A stretch of DNA of 64,000 nt from assembly GCF_963676685.1 (NCBI RefSeq), contig NC_092345.1, forward strand, positions 75,133,960 to 75,197,959. The letters are read 5' to 3'. Source of the stretch: Mytilus edulis. Lineage: Eukaryota > Mollusca > Bivalvia > Mytilida > Mytilidae. Below the pieces are notes generated by a model. The model was not told the DNA's origin. It ran no database searches and saw only the letters and a list, made by a program, of their open reading frames with translations. The position numbers and the translations under genes were made by a program. Below are positions 34,801 to 45,400 of the stretch, one piece after another; within the stretch, counting starts at the first letter, position 1, and the number at the start of each line of letters is the position of its first letter.

Positions 34801-37800
34801 AAATGTGATGAAAATTTTCAAATTGGCTATCATGTGTAAAATCATACATTGTCAAATGATGAATCTGAAAACGCATCACACGGTAAAGCAGACTTATATA
34901 TACCCTGAAACCAAATTTCAGATATCCTTGTATTTCATTTCCTGAGAAAAATGTGACAAAAATTTTCAACTTGGTTATCATGTGTAAAATCATACAAGTG
35001 TTCGGTAAACAGGAAGTTGTCGAGTGATGAATCTGAAAATGCATCACACAGTATAGCAGACTTATATATACCCTGAAACCAAATTTCAGAAATTTTTGTA
35101 TCGTAGTTCTGAGAAAAATGTGACAAAAATTTTCAACTTAGCTATCATGTGTAAAATCATACAAGTGTTGGGTAAACAGGAAGTTGTCGAATGATGAATC
35201 TGAAAACGCATCACACAGTAAAGCAGACTTATATAAATCATGAAACCAAATTTCAGAAATCCTTGTATTGTAGTTCCTGAGAAAAATGTGACGAAAATTT
35301 TCAACTTGGTTATCATGTGTAAAATCATACAAGTGTTCAGTAAACAGGAAGTTGTTGAGTGATGAATCTGAAAACGCATCACACAGTATAGCAGACTTAT
35401 ATAAACCCTGAACCCAAATTTCAGAAATCCTTGTATTGTAGTTCCTGAGAAAAATGTGACAAAAATTTTCAACTTCGCTATCATGTGTAAAATCATACAA
35501 GTGTTCGGTAAACAGGAAGTTGTTGAGTGATGAATCTGAAAAGCATCACACAGAATAGCAGACTTATATATACCCTGAACCCAAATTTCAGAAATCCTTG
35601 TATTGTAGTTCCTGAGAAAAGTGTGACGAAAACTGTTCATGGGACTGACGGATGGACGGACTGACAGAGGTAAAACAGTATAACCCACCACTTTTTCAAA
35701 GCGGGGTATAATTCAAAGCAGGGGTATAAAAAAAATTAATGTAAAATATTACAAAAGTTTTTTTAATAGAAAACTTATATAGTGTACACATATCTCTTGA
35801 TTACTGTATTGTAATGTTTCTGGTTACATTTCTACTTAGGTACTGACCTGAACATATCCTTGACCAGGATTTAATTTGGAATAAATAAACAATATTCTTT
35901 CAACAACTTCCCAGTGAGCTTCATGACCATCAGGCAATACCATGTATTCTTCACTCACTCTTTTTCTACTAAAAACTTTCTACAAAAGAAAAACAACATT
36001 GATTTACATAGAATTTTTAGCTTGGCTGTTTCCTTAATTGTTTCACACTTCTATCAAATGTATCACAAAGATACAGGCAAACTAATCAATGAGTGATTTT
36101 TTTTTCAAGAAGAAATTTAAAGTTCCTTTTGAATATATATCACCAGAGAACTATGTCTATTGAATTTACTAAATAGGACAGTTCACTTTGCAAAACTTTA
36201 ACAGCTAGGTAACCAACCCATTCTGGGTGAAAGTTTTATTTCCATTTCAATGAATGTTTTTAAATATTTTTCTTATTCTGTCATAGGCTTTACCACTGTT
36301 TATTGACTTCAAAGTTGACTTTGACCAGTGTTGATAATTGCTTAACACAAAATACTTTTAATTTGTTTATCTCGAGCACAACAGCAAAACAATAATTTCT
36401 TCAATTTTTAAATTACAACCAACTGATTATAGGTATCATTTTATATTTTAACATATTATATCTTTAAAAGATTGTGAAAAGTTCATTCAAGTCTGGTGTA
36501 GATTTTAAGGCTCACATTATAATTGCCTTTCCTGTCTACTTTAATGGTTTCTGATTGCAGTACACATTGTTCTACACGTTTACGTAATGTTTCCACACGT
36601 GAATCAGCATGTATTATATCTTTGCATGGATAATCTGTGGCTTTTTGGAAGAAAAATAAATCTGGACATAACCGTCTGCAAAATAAGATTTAAATATTTA
36701 TTAGCATCTGTATTTTGTTGTCCTTAGAAGCAATACAATACACTTGATTCACCTTTTTTTATCTTAAAATACCTTGACTTATACTTTTAATCTATAAAAA
36801 TATAACAATCTGATGAGACTTTCATTTGTAATGCATTTTATTATTTCATTGCCTTGTAAATTAACTAAAAGTAAGATATAGTATTATTAGTGAAATTACA
36901 CAATGGTATTTTAACTAAAAATAAAAGGATGGATACAATAAGGGCCTTATTTAGTCTAAAAAAATCACTGAATTTTAAAATTTGGTTATTCATTAATGTT
37001 TATTCTAGCAACAAAGACATGTCACACAATATAGGCATATAATGGCTAGGCAATATGTAAATTCTGGGCCAGACATTTTGCTATTAGTCACACATGCAAC
37101 ATGTTTAGCAGAGAAGCAGGAAATGCCAATTTTGTGAATCTTTTTTTTTAAATACAACTGGCTTAATTAACTTCAAATTATTGAGGAAAGCAAGCTCCTA
37201 CAAATCTATAAAGGCAGTCTTTCTATTAATTAACTCATGATTATATTTACCGTAATGTACACAATTGTGCAATGAAAAGCAATAAAAAAAGATTTTTAAC
37301 CTTTTATTGCTCCCTGAAATAAAGGAAATATTTTTAAAAACATTGTGTTGATCCTCCAAAAAAAGGGATATCTGTGTTTCCCTTTTAATTACTGCAAGGT
37401 ACAAGAACATTTATTTTCTACTATAAAACGTTAAATGTGAACACTAAATAGCTTAAAGCATGTTAGATATAGGATTAACCACACATGGTAATCTGTAAAA
37501 GACACATAACAAACTACCGTACATTAGTTACCTGCAGTCTTTGTCAATCTGTAATAACATTTCATTGTCTTTAAAGAATGTTCCCCAGTTACTGTTTGGA
37601 TTCGGATTTAAGGGCTGCAACATTTGATATTTAAAAATTATGCAATGTATAATGAATGAAATCTGACAAATAAATAGCACTTTTAAAATAAGAGCAATAC
37701 ATTTGTACCTGTTTAATATAAACAGCTCTCCTATTTGCTCTTTTTTTTTTTAAAGTTAATAGTACGACAAAAAATGGTATCTGTGGTAGTCTGACAGACT

Positions 37801-40800
37801 CTTGCAATTGTTTGTTTGTTATTTTTTCTTATTGTTCTTACTCATATAAACAGGACAAACAATACTCCAGCATTGGTTATTCTTATTTTTGTTCTATTAT
37901 ATCACATCCTATCATGAGTTGTTGCTTATTTAATTTGTTTTTTTTATTTGACAACCCTGCAGACAAGGGATTTCTACCAATACGAAATGTAAGAGATGTT
38001 GGTTCAGCAGTTTTTTATTGAAGGTATGTAGTAATACGAAAACGGCACATTCAGATATTATAAGATTGACATAGAAAAATATGACTGTATTTGAATGCGT
38101 TTATAAATGTTAGCAAACACTGTAATGTAATTTTGATTGTAACTTTCTGTTCTTGTAACAGATTGAATAATAAAACATGTGGTGACAATAACTGCATGAC
38201 ATGATTACAATAATTAAGACAATACATTATACGTGCATACTAACATGGTCATCTTGATGGGTTCCAGTTGAAGCATCCAGTCCAGGTTTTACTATCATCT
38301 CATCTATAAAATGTGTATATAGCTTTCTAAAATAGATAAAATTCTATTTTCAAAAGGATAAACAAAATATGAAAAGACACAAAATAATTGGTATAAATTG
38401 AGAATGAAAATGGGCAATGTGTAAAAGAGATAACAACCCAACCAAAGAGCAGAAAACAGCAGAAAGCCACCAATGGATCTTTAAAACAGCGAGAAAATCC
38501 TGCATGTAGACTTTAGTATGTAAACTTTAGCATGTAGACTTTAGTATGTAAACTTTAGTATGTAAACTTTAACTCAGCAGATATACATGCTTGTTGATTT
38601 TAATATAAAAATGTTTACTATAATCCCAGTACCTGACTATAGCTATTTAAACAATTTTATAAGTTAACTGTACTAAAAACCAGATGGTGGTTATCAGAAA
38701 CTAACGAATTTCAAGCTGGGATAAATTTTGAAGGCATTATACTTCTTGATTGCTGGTTAAAAAAAAGGATCAGAAAAGTCTTCAGAAATTAAGGCATAAT
38801 ATTCTTTAAGACAAAGTGTAAGGATATTAAGTTCCTCCTTGGGCTGAAAAGTAACTACAGTTACTGTAAAAGTTGGTCTTAGTATATAACATGTCAAATG
38901 TAGGTCAATAATCCCTGATGCATTCTTAGAACAGTTAAGATATATCTCCTCAACTAAATCAGAAAGTGTTTACCCTACTTTACTGATCATGAGTGATTTT
39001 ATGTTGAAAGTATAACAAATAAAGGATTTACTACTTAGACCTAACATAATCAATGATCCACTAATTGGTTCAAGGTCATTGAACTTTACCAGTCTTACAT
39101 GTACACCTTACAATCATCCCAGTAAACCAAATGTAGTTGATATATTACTTATAGTATCTGAGAAACAGACTTAACTAGAAAAAGACAAAAGTTTTACAAT
39201 GACCCATTAACCATGAAAATGGTGTCAAGGTCACCTATACCGCCACCAGATGTGCATCCCTATGCCAAATATGTCATTGCAGGTGAGAAAAAAGCAGGAT
39301 TTTATCAATGCTATTTTTTCTGTATATTTTAATACTAACCTCTGCTTGCTCAAAAAATCACCCCATTCACAGCTTTTACAAGGAAGATAATTCAGCAGCA
39401 GCTATAAACATATAATAATATGGTATCAAACATAATAATATGGTATCAAACATAATAATTGACAACACTGTCATTTAAAACCAATTATAAACCCATTGTG
39501 TGCTAGATTGTTTAGTATCTTTATCAGTTATGTGTTTTCATAATATTTTGACATATGTATCTATGGTAACATGTACTGACTGATCCATTGGTGTTTAGTG
39601 CTACTCTCAGCACTGTAGGCTATTTCATTGTGGCCAGTCTTTATTGGCAGAGGAAGCCTTACTCTTAGAGAGAAAACCACCAACCTTTGGTAGGAAAACT
39701 TTATACACTCAGAATGTCTCAAATAAGTATAAACAACAAAGAGGATAAGCATGTCAGGGAAAAATGCATAAAACTGTTGCTTATTGTAAATATTTTTATT
39801 CAAAGATAAACTACATGTACAATGTAGTTCAAAAGTATCAGATATTACATTGATGAAACAGAGTGCATTCAGTTCTAAAGTATTTATCTATAAAAACATT
39901 CAACAAGCAGAATATTTTCTGCCAAAGTTGCTTTTGAATTGCTTTGTACTATATAAGAAGATTGATGCACTAAAATACATTTCATATACAATTACAAATA
40001 TACCAGTATATATAAATAAATTAAAACATAACTTGATATGTATTCTTATACAGTTATCAATACCCTGGGTCATAAATCCTGTTGATACAGTTACTTATAT
40101 ATTGCCATGGCACAAGGCCATGTTTTTCTCTGACTATAGATGGTGTCTTTACACTACATGTATATTTATTGGATGTGTCCACTACTGATCGATTTTTTGG
40201 TCACAGAAACATGATTAACTTAATAATTGTAATTGGTTTTGAACTAGTATTTAGTAACTGCCAGTACTCCTAGGTCTGTATTTTGTGTCTTTAGTCTTTT
40301 TGTTAGTTGCTTTTCATGTCCAACTGATGAGTCCATCCTTCTTCAACTTATTTTTAAACTTTGTCATTATGTTGTGGGGTTATACCGGTGTTCCAGGATA
40401 AGGGAGGGTTGACCTCTTACAAACAGGATTACCTCTCCCAAATATTCTGTGTGTGCATGTCCAAAGTCAGAAAATTGAAATCAGTGGTTTTGTTGGTTAC
40501 TGTCTATCATGTTTGTTTTTGGTTTATCTATTTGTACATACATTAGGCTTTTGTATTTTGGCATTTGAATGTTTTTACAATATTTCATGTCATGGCCTTT
40601 TATAGCTGACTATATGGTACGTGTTTTGCTCATTGTTGAATGCTGTATGCTTTCCTATAGAGTTGCTTAAATCTACACCATGTGGTCTCATATATTTGTC
40701 TCATTAGCAATCATACCTCAATTCTTAATTTCATGAATCTGAACATTTCTAATCAGTTGATTTATAAATTAATACAAACTACAGAGAAGCATCAAATAAT

Positions 40801-41805
40801 TGACAACTGATCTGTCAAAATTGAAATTGAATAAACTTATTGTTACTAACCTTCCAGCATACAGATCTGTAACCACATTCAAAAGGACAACCTGCAAAAT
40901 TATATTGTCATGGTTACCATGGTTACCAAAGGTCATTATTTGTTTTTTTCTGAGATCAAATAAAAAAAAAATCATTTATTTCTGTAGATTTGTATTAATA
41001 CACTCTTAGTCTAATACACAAATACGTGCCACAGAAACGATGGGTCACTGTGAAAACTGTCCAAATATGAGAAAATAAAGAGTGCATGGTAGGTAGAGGA
41101 AACATACATGAATGAAGAGATAAATGTAAAATGAACAAATTGAGGCCTAATTTACATGGAATCAATGCTGTGAGTCGTTTCCAAAAAGCAACTTAGCAGC
41201 ACATCCATTTTGGAGGGGCAAACATTCACTATTGATATGGATAAGACCTGATGTACCTTTGGAATTCTAGACAGTTCGGCACCCAGACAAATCGGTAACT
41301 GGAGAAATCGGCACCTATCATAGACAAATCGGCACCGTGAAAGACAAATCGGCACCCAGACAAATCGGCACTGTATAAATTATTTATCTTTGATCTAAAT
41401 ATATGGCCATGGGTCCCAAAACTGTTTCAACTTTCATAAAAAGTTCGGATATGTTATGAACAAAAATTCCATTAGTATCGTATGCCAAAACTGCTACATT
41501 GTTAAGTAAACAAAAGAATTGTCAAGTCGAAATACGACTTAAAAATGATTTATCTCCTCTCATTTATAAATAAATAAAGTTTTACCATTGAAACATAACT
41601 TCCGTAAACTCTTTATGTCAATCACCTCTTCTTTCAGGACATCTTCAAATTGCTTCAACCTGAAATATTTAAATTTGATAGATTTTTTTATTTGTAGAAC
41701 ATAAAGATAGGTCTTTACAATGAACACATGTCATGACAAACACATTTAAACTGTAAATAAACTTGCTATATTGTGGGCGTCATACCTTGCTTGGTAAGCT
41801 GCCAT
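28881..41805 (-). CDS. TBC1D13: TBC1D13, Rab GTPase-activating protein (14 coding exons)
   Basis: Coding exons in gene order: 41786-41805, 41586-41659, 40852-40892, 39340-39401, 38245-38326, 37532-37614, 36516-36675, 35848-35979, 33831-33897, 32908-33009, 31804-31947, 31053-31134, 29514-29571 and 28881-28940. All borders are GT-AG and phases join to 388 aa (human protein about 400). The start MAAYQAR joins in frame to LKQFEDVLKEE, matching the vertebrate N-terminus. Landmarks are the block LLLNYLP, then PLNPNPNSNWGTFFKDNEML, the arginine-finger motif IxxDxxR (I116, D119, R122), the glutamine-finger YVQ (216-218) followed by GMNEIIGPIYY, and RIWDSLFADDRRF near the C-terminus. The family stimulates GTP hydrolysis by Rab proteins; mammalian TBC1D13 acts on Rab35 in membrane trafficking. 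Both catalytic fingers are present. Its introns hold most of the window's minisatellites. Confidence 0.95.
29067..29357 (+). repeat. 41-bp minisatellite, about 7 copies
   Basis: The unit is 'ggctttataatgttgtgtgt' plus 'gtataaacatctcatgttgtt'. Copies are nearly identical, with a few single-base variants. It lies in the last TBC1D13 intron (28941-29513). Confidence 0.95.
29785..30092 (+). repeat. 38-bp minisatellite, about 8 copies
   Basis: The unit is 'gatgttaatgatgttaacca' plus 'tcagtatcttcctaggta'. The first two copies carry 'gatatt' instead of 'gatgtt'; later copies are almost perfect. It lies in TBC1D13 intron 12. Confidence 0.95.
30100..30425 (-). mobile_element. tRNA-derived SINE with a 65-bp duplication of its head
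   Basis: On the - strand a tRNA-like head reads 'ctctgtggccaaacggtcta' (box A region) and later 'gttgtgtgttcgaatcctgc' (perfect box B), with a long variable part. The body continues to about 30100 with 'cgcttcctccgacaataaaa' and 'aaacaccagttaatcaatc'. The segment 30290-30354 is directly repeated at 30355-30420. A diverged body without a tRNA head lies at 39560-39705. Confidence 0.7.
30733..31013 (+). repeat. 28-bp minisatellite, 10 copies
   Basis: The unit is 'gatggagactatgtgctacc' plus 'atttatac', ten nearly perfect copies, ending 40 bp before the TBC1D13 exon at 31053. The open frames across it (repeating DGDYVLP and MCYHLY) are by-products of the repeat. Confidence 0.95.
32257..32840. mobile_element. 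584-bp TIR element in TBC1D13 intron 10
   Basis: The ends are inverted: AAAGGAGTAGGTCCAGTAAG at 32257 and the complement of 'cttaccggacctactccttt' ending at 32840. A second inner inverted pair, 'gaaagtggccgcattcgtgt' and 'aacacggatgcggccacttt' (about 32498-32612), makes a nested palindrome. Non-coding. No clear target duplication. Confidence 0.65.
33015..33182 (+). repeat. 42-bp minisatellite, 4 copies
   Basis: The unit is 'attatagatatgatgattaa' plus 'aacattatatgtaagtactaca'. It starts only a few bases from the acceptor side of the TBC1D13 exon 32908-33009, so it abuts that exon's polypyrimidine tract. Confidence 0.9.
33345..33461. mobile_element. Hairpin MITE
   Basis: The arms 'tttcacaaaaataacttaca' plus 'actaagattg' and 'caatcttagttgtaagttat' plus 'tttgtgaa' are near-perfect inverted copies around a ~45-bp loop. 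The flanks 'caggagt' and 'actcctg' extend the pairing. Non-coding, in TBC1D13 intron 9. Confidence 0.65.
33945..35715 (-). repeat. ~167-bp satellite with 651-bp higher-order repeat
   Basis: About ten monomers, marked by 'tcatacaagtgttc' and 'aacaggaagttgt', lie in TBC1D13 intron 8. Monomer junctions at about 34191, 34339, 34507, 34674, 34842, 34990, 35158, 35325 and 35493 give spacings 148-168-167-168 repeated twice. Positions 34191-34841 and 34842-35492 are thus two tandem copies of a four-monomer, 651-bp unit, including the same short 148-bp monomer. The array is bounded by the modules 'agtgaaactgcaagctactg' and 'acggactgacagaggtaaaa', as in 26665-27470. Open frames here are repeat by-products. 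Confidence 0.9.
38500..38580 (+). repeat. Short tandem repeat of 'atgtaaactttagt'
   Basis: The motif 'gtagactttagtatgtaaac' is iterated about five times with small changes in TBC1D13 intron 4. The preceding 38400-38490 ('gggcaatgtgtaaaagagat', 'agcagaaaacagcagaaag') is a fragment of mussel repeat family A. Confidence 0.6.
39040..39260 (+). repeat. Copy of the 27640-28300 repeat family
   Basis: Shares 'aaccatgaaaatggtgtcaagg', 'cttacaatcatccca' and 'cttatagtatctgagaaac' in the same order as the intergenic array. About one and a half units, in TBC1D13 intron 4. Confidence 0.6.
39560..39705 (-). mobile_element. SINE body fragment (same family as 30100-30425)
   Basis: Shares 'tggtgttta', 'actgtaggctattt', 'tttattggcagaggaagc' and 'tttggtaggaaaact' with the SINE body at 30100-30230, but has no tRNA-like head. 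A diverged, truncated copy in TBC1D13 intron 3. Confidence 0.6.
40360..40725 (+). repeat. Mussel interspersed repeat family A
   Basis: Ordered matches to 1-200 and 55100-55405: 'aagggagggttgacctctta', 'tgtccaaagtcag', 'tatagctgactatatggtac', 'tttgctcattgttgaa' and 'tctcattagcaatcatacc'. Non-coding, in TBC1D13 intron 3. Confidence 0.65.
41265..41378 (+). repeat. Array of 'agacaaatcggcacc' motifs
   Basis: Six diverged copies of a 15-18 bp motif, 'agacaaatcggcacc', lie within about 110 bp in TBC1D13 intron 2. It is GC-rich against its surroundings and resembles the motif arrays at the ends of the elements at 363-2403 and 60585-61897. No inverted partner was found nearby. Confidence 0.6.
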
Positions 41806-42473
41806 CTTTGTTTACTATCTGTACACAAGCGCAGTGAACGACTTCCTGCACGTGCTTTTCTATTTTTATCGAACATAAACACAAAACCTCTTGCAGTTGG
41901 GGTCAGTACAAAAACTTGTGACCGAGAAATAAAAACAGAAACTTACTCTTCAAGAGGTCTGTGGGTTTTTTTGTTGCCATCTTAGAATGTAAATTAGGAG
42001 AAATTTATTTGCCTTGATCATTGATGAAATATGCAAACTTTAAGAGATAAAATCAACATTCATTTTTTAAAACTTCATTTAAAAATAGAAAGTTTTATGT
42101 TTTATCTTATTATTATTACTATTTTACACACACACAGTATATATAGCTTCATTAGGGTTTTTTTTTCACAAATAAGTCATGAGGGTTTTACGCAATAAAA
42201 CATTTTGCTACAGATCAACATAAAGGTGCTTGTCTTTATAAAATCAGAGTTTCTTAGTTGTCTCCCTTTATATGACTTATTTGTTTACGCAGTATATATT
42301 GGACGAGTGATTAGACTGGTTCTCTGTCCTTTATCTGTTTGGCTTTGACAGATATAAGGATCAGGTAATGACCAACCATCTTTTTTTACCGGTTTCCTAA
42401 TTCACATAAAATATACAGGGAACCAGACCTAATATATCTATATTTAGAATGGGATATCCCATATTGAGACAAA
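41806..42473. promoter_or_regulatory. Divergent intergenic region, TBC1D13 / RecQ-like helicase
   Basis: The two coding starts point away from each other across 668 bp, so both promoters, or one shared bidirectional promoter, must lie here. No repeat family was recognised in it, unlike most non-coding sequence in the window. No convincing TATA box or named binding site could be assigned. The role is inferred from gene orientation only. Confidence 0.5.
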
Positions 42474-45400
42474 ATGGCGATGGCAGCGATGACGCTGTCT
42501 CTACAGACAAAAATCGCATTGGCCGCAATTAACAAAAAAAGGAAGACTGAATTTTCATTTTTAAAACCGTTACAATTTAAATCCGTCTCTGCTGCATACC
42601 ATAATGACGCAATGATTGTATTGCCAACTGGCTATGGCAAATCTCTAATTTTTGAAGTGATCATGAACATGACAAAAAAAAAGTGCATCATCATCAGCCC
42701 ATTGAATGCCATCATTCTTGAACAGAGTAAACGGCTTGGTAGTGAAGCAGTTATTGTAGACACGTCATTGATATCGGAGATAAAGAAGGGTATGTTATTA
42801 TCAACATTGTTTCATATAAAATAAAAATTGATACATATGATATGAAATAAATATTTATCAAACCATATAAACAAACAAATAAAACGCCGGTACCACGATT
42901 TCCTACTAAATACAAGAACCTTTATAGTATCCCCTAAACAAACTAATATATCCCAATAACAATTTTTCACCTCCTCCATAATTTTGTTTGTCTGATTTTA
43001 TTAATAGTGATTAGTGTTTATGTGAGATAGATAAAGGAAGATGTGGTGTGAGTGCCAATGAGACCTCGAGAAATGAGACAACTCTCCATCCAAATAACAA
43101 TATAAAAAAGTAAACCATTATAGGTCAATGTATGGCATCCAACACGGAGCCTTGTCTCACACCAAACAACAAGCTATAAAGGGCCCAAAATTACTAGTGT
43201 AAACCATTCAAACGGAAAAACCAACAGTCTAATCTGTATATACACATGTATAAAAAACAGAAACGAGAAACATGTATAAATTACATAAACAAACGCCAAC
43301 TACTGTACATTAGATTCCTGACTAATAACAGGTGCAAACATTTGTAGCGGTATTAAATGTTTTAATAGTACCAAACCTTCTCCCTTTTTCTGAAACAATA
43401 ATAACATCACAACTTGGAAAAACACACGATAAAATATCAATTGACAGGCTTAACTCAATCAAAAAACGTAAATTAATACACTATGAGCAAATAAATTTGA
43501 TCTGGGATTATATCTGAATGCAAATCAAAGTACATTTAAATCAAGTCTATATCTTTGGAGAATACACTTTTGTGTATGTTGGTTCGAATCCAACTGTAGA
43601 CAAAAAAATGTACAACAATGTAGTCCTGTGAATTTTTAGTCCCTTTTCTCAAAACATTATTTTTAGGAGGTGTATTTTTTTTTTAATCTTCTGTTGTCTA
43701 TGACTTTTTACAGGGATATGCAAATTCTTTAATTGAATTAAAAAAAGTACATAATCTTTTGAAAGCACTCATAATATCTTTCCATAGGTTTCAAATTATT
43801 TATGACATGTTTAGAAAATGTACAAAAAATCATTCACCATTCCTTGAATAAAATTAAATTGAAAGAATATGCATTAAAATTGAAAATTTCTCTATCTTTT
43901 GTAACTTTAAACTAAATACATGAACATGCACATCATTGATATAAATAAATTCCTGTATGCCACCATATATTTTTATCTTCACTGTAAAAAAAAAATGCAT
44001 GGTCTTGTCAAATTAGCTCTACCCATGAAGTCAATGGTGTCTGTCTGTGTATCCATCCATCTTTCAGGTTGGCAAATTGGTTTTCCTCACTTTTTTCTTC
44101 ATGTTTGAAGATAGTGATTTAAAATTTGGTATATTATTTTATCATGACCAGTTACAGATCAGGATCAAAATTTGTCCTTTTCTGATGATTTTGTGTGGAG
44201 TTATGGTCCTTTGACTTGGAAATTTTAAATAAATAATCAGATTTCCACTTTTTTGACATTCTTTGAAGAGATCTTTTAAAATTTGAAAAGTTTCTTTATG
44301 ACTGCTGTGGTGGTTCTTCAATGGTTGTTATGTGTGACATCATGATTCTACTTTTAGTAACAGATTTCTTATATTGACCACCAATAAACATATAAATAGA
44401 AACATAGCGTCAACAATGAATATATGAAACAATAGATATAACAAAATTAAGAATGGTAATGGGGAATGTGACAAGGAGACAACTACCAGACCATAGAGCA
44501 GACAACAGATACTTTTATAAAAATAACTTATGAAACACATGATCGTCATATCCAATGAAAACAGTTGAATGCTATACCACATATAATATTGTCCTATATC
44601 TTTACCACGATTTGCCAGATTAGTTTTTATTGTTTAATCTCAATTAAAAATCTTGATGTAAACAAATTTTAAGCACCATATTGTAGTTTCAGAACTTTAT
44701 CTTCTAAGTTCTATAAAAAATAGATATCATCTTATACACACGAGAAAAAATATCAAAATGTTTTATTCCAGGTTCTAGTGATATCTTAAAAAGTAGTTAT
44801 ACCTACTTACTTTGCCACCCAGAAGATATTTTGAAGAAGGAAGTATGTGATATCCTATGTACAGACTCTTGGCAAAAAGAGATAACTCACATATTTATAG
44901 ATGAGGCACATTGTGTAGTACAGTGGGGGCACGAATTTAGACCGGACTATATGAAAATTAGTAAACTAAGGTCAGTTTTTCCAGAGTCAAAATTTGTGGC
45001 CTTAACAGCTACAGCAACAAAGCTTATGATAAGAGAAATAACTGACATACTTCTAATGAAAAGCTTTACAACCATATCCGCCTGTGTTGATCGGCCTAAT
45101 GTGAAAATTACAATAATAAAGAGATTACCATCAGCTGGAGGAAAAAATACAGCAGAAGAATCATTTAAACAGGTAATGGAACCTTTGTTGAGAAGCTTGT
45201 GTGATGCTGCAGATAATTTTCCAAAAACTATAGTATACAGCAAACTAAAGTGGTGTGGAAATGGGTACAACATGGTATGCCAAGAAGCAGCAAAAGAAAG
45301 TGACCCAAATGCTGTGATTCAGAGAGTTTCACAGTATCATTCAGCATGTACAGATCAGGTTTGTATAACATATACCGGTATTTGCTATAGGCTGGCTCCT

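Noticed and set aside
34010..35691. Long overlapping open frames of up to 201 residues on the - strand
   Set aside because: They lie entirely in the ~167-bp satellite, repeat with it in several frames and have no recognisable domain.
41947..41980. Candidate TBC1D13 first exon encoding MATKKPTDLLK with a good donor
   Set aside because: Its phase (1) gives a stop when joined to the conserved exon at 41659. The exon 41786-41805 (MAAYQAR) joins in phase and matches the known N-terminus better. It could still be non-coding leader.
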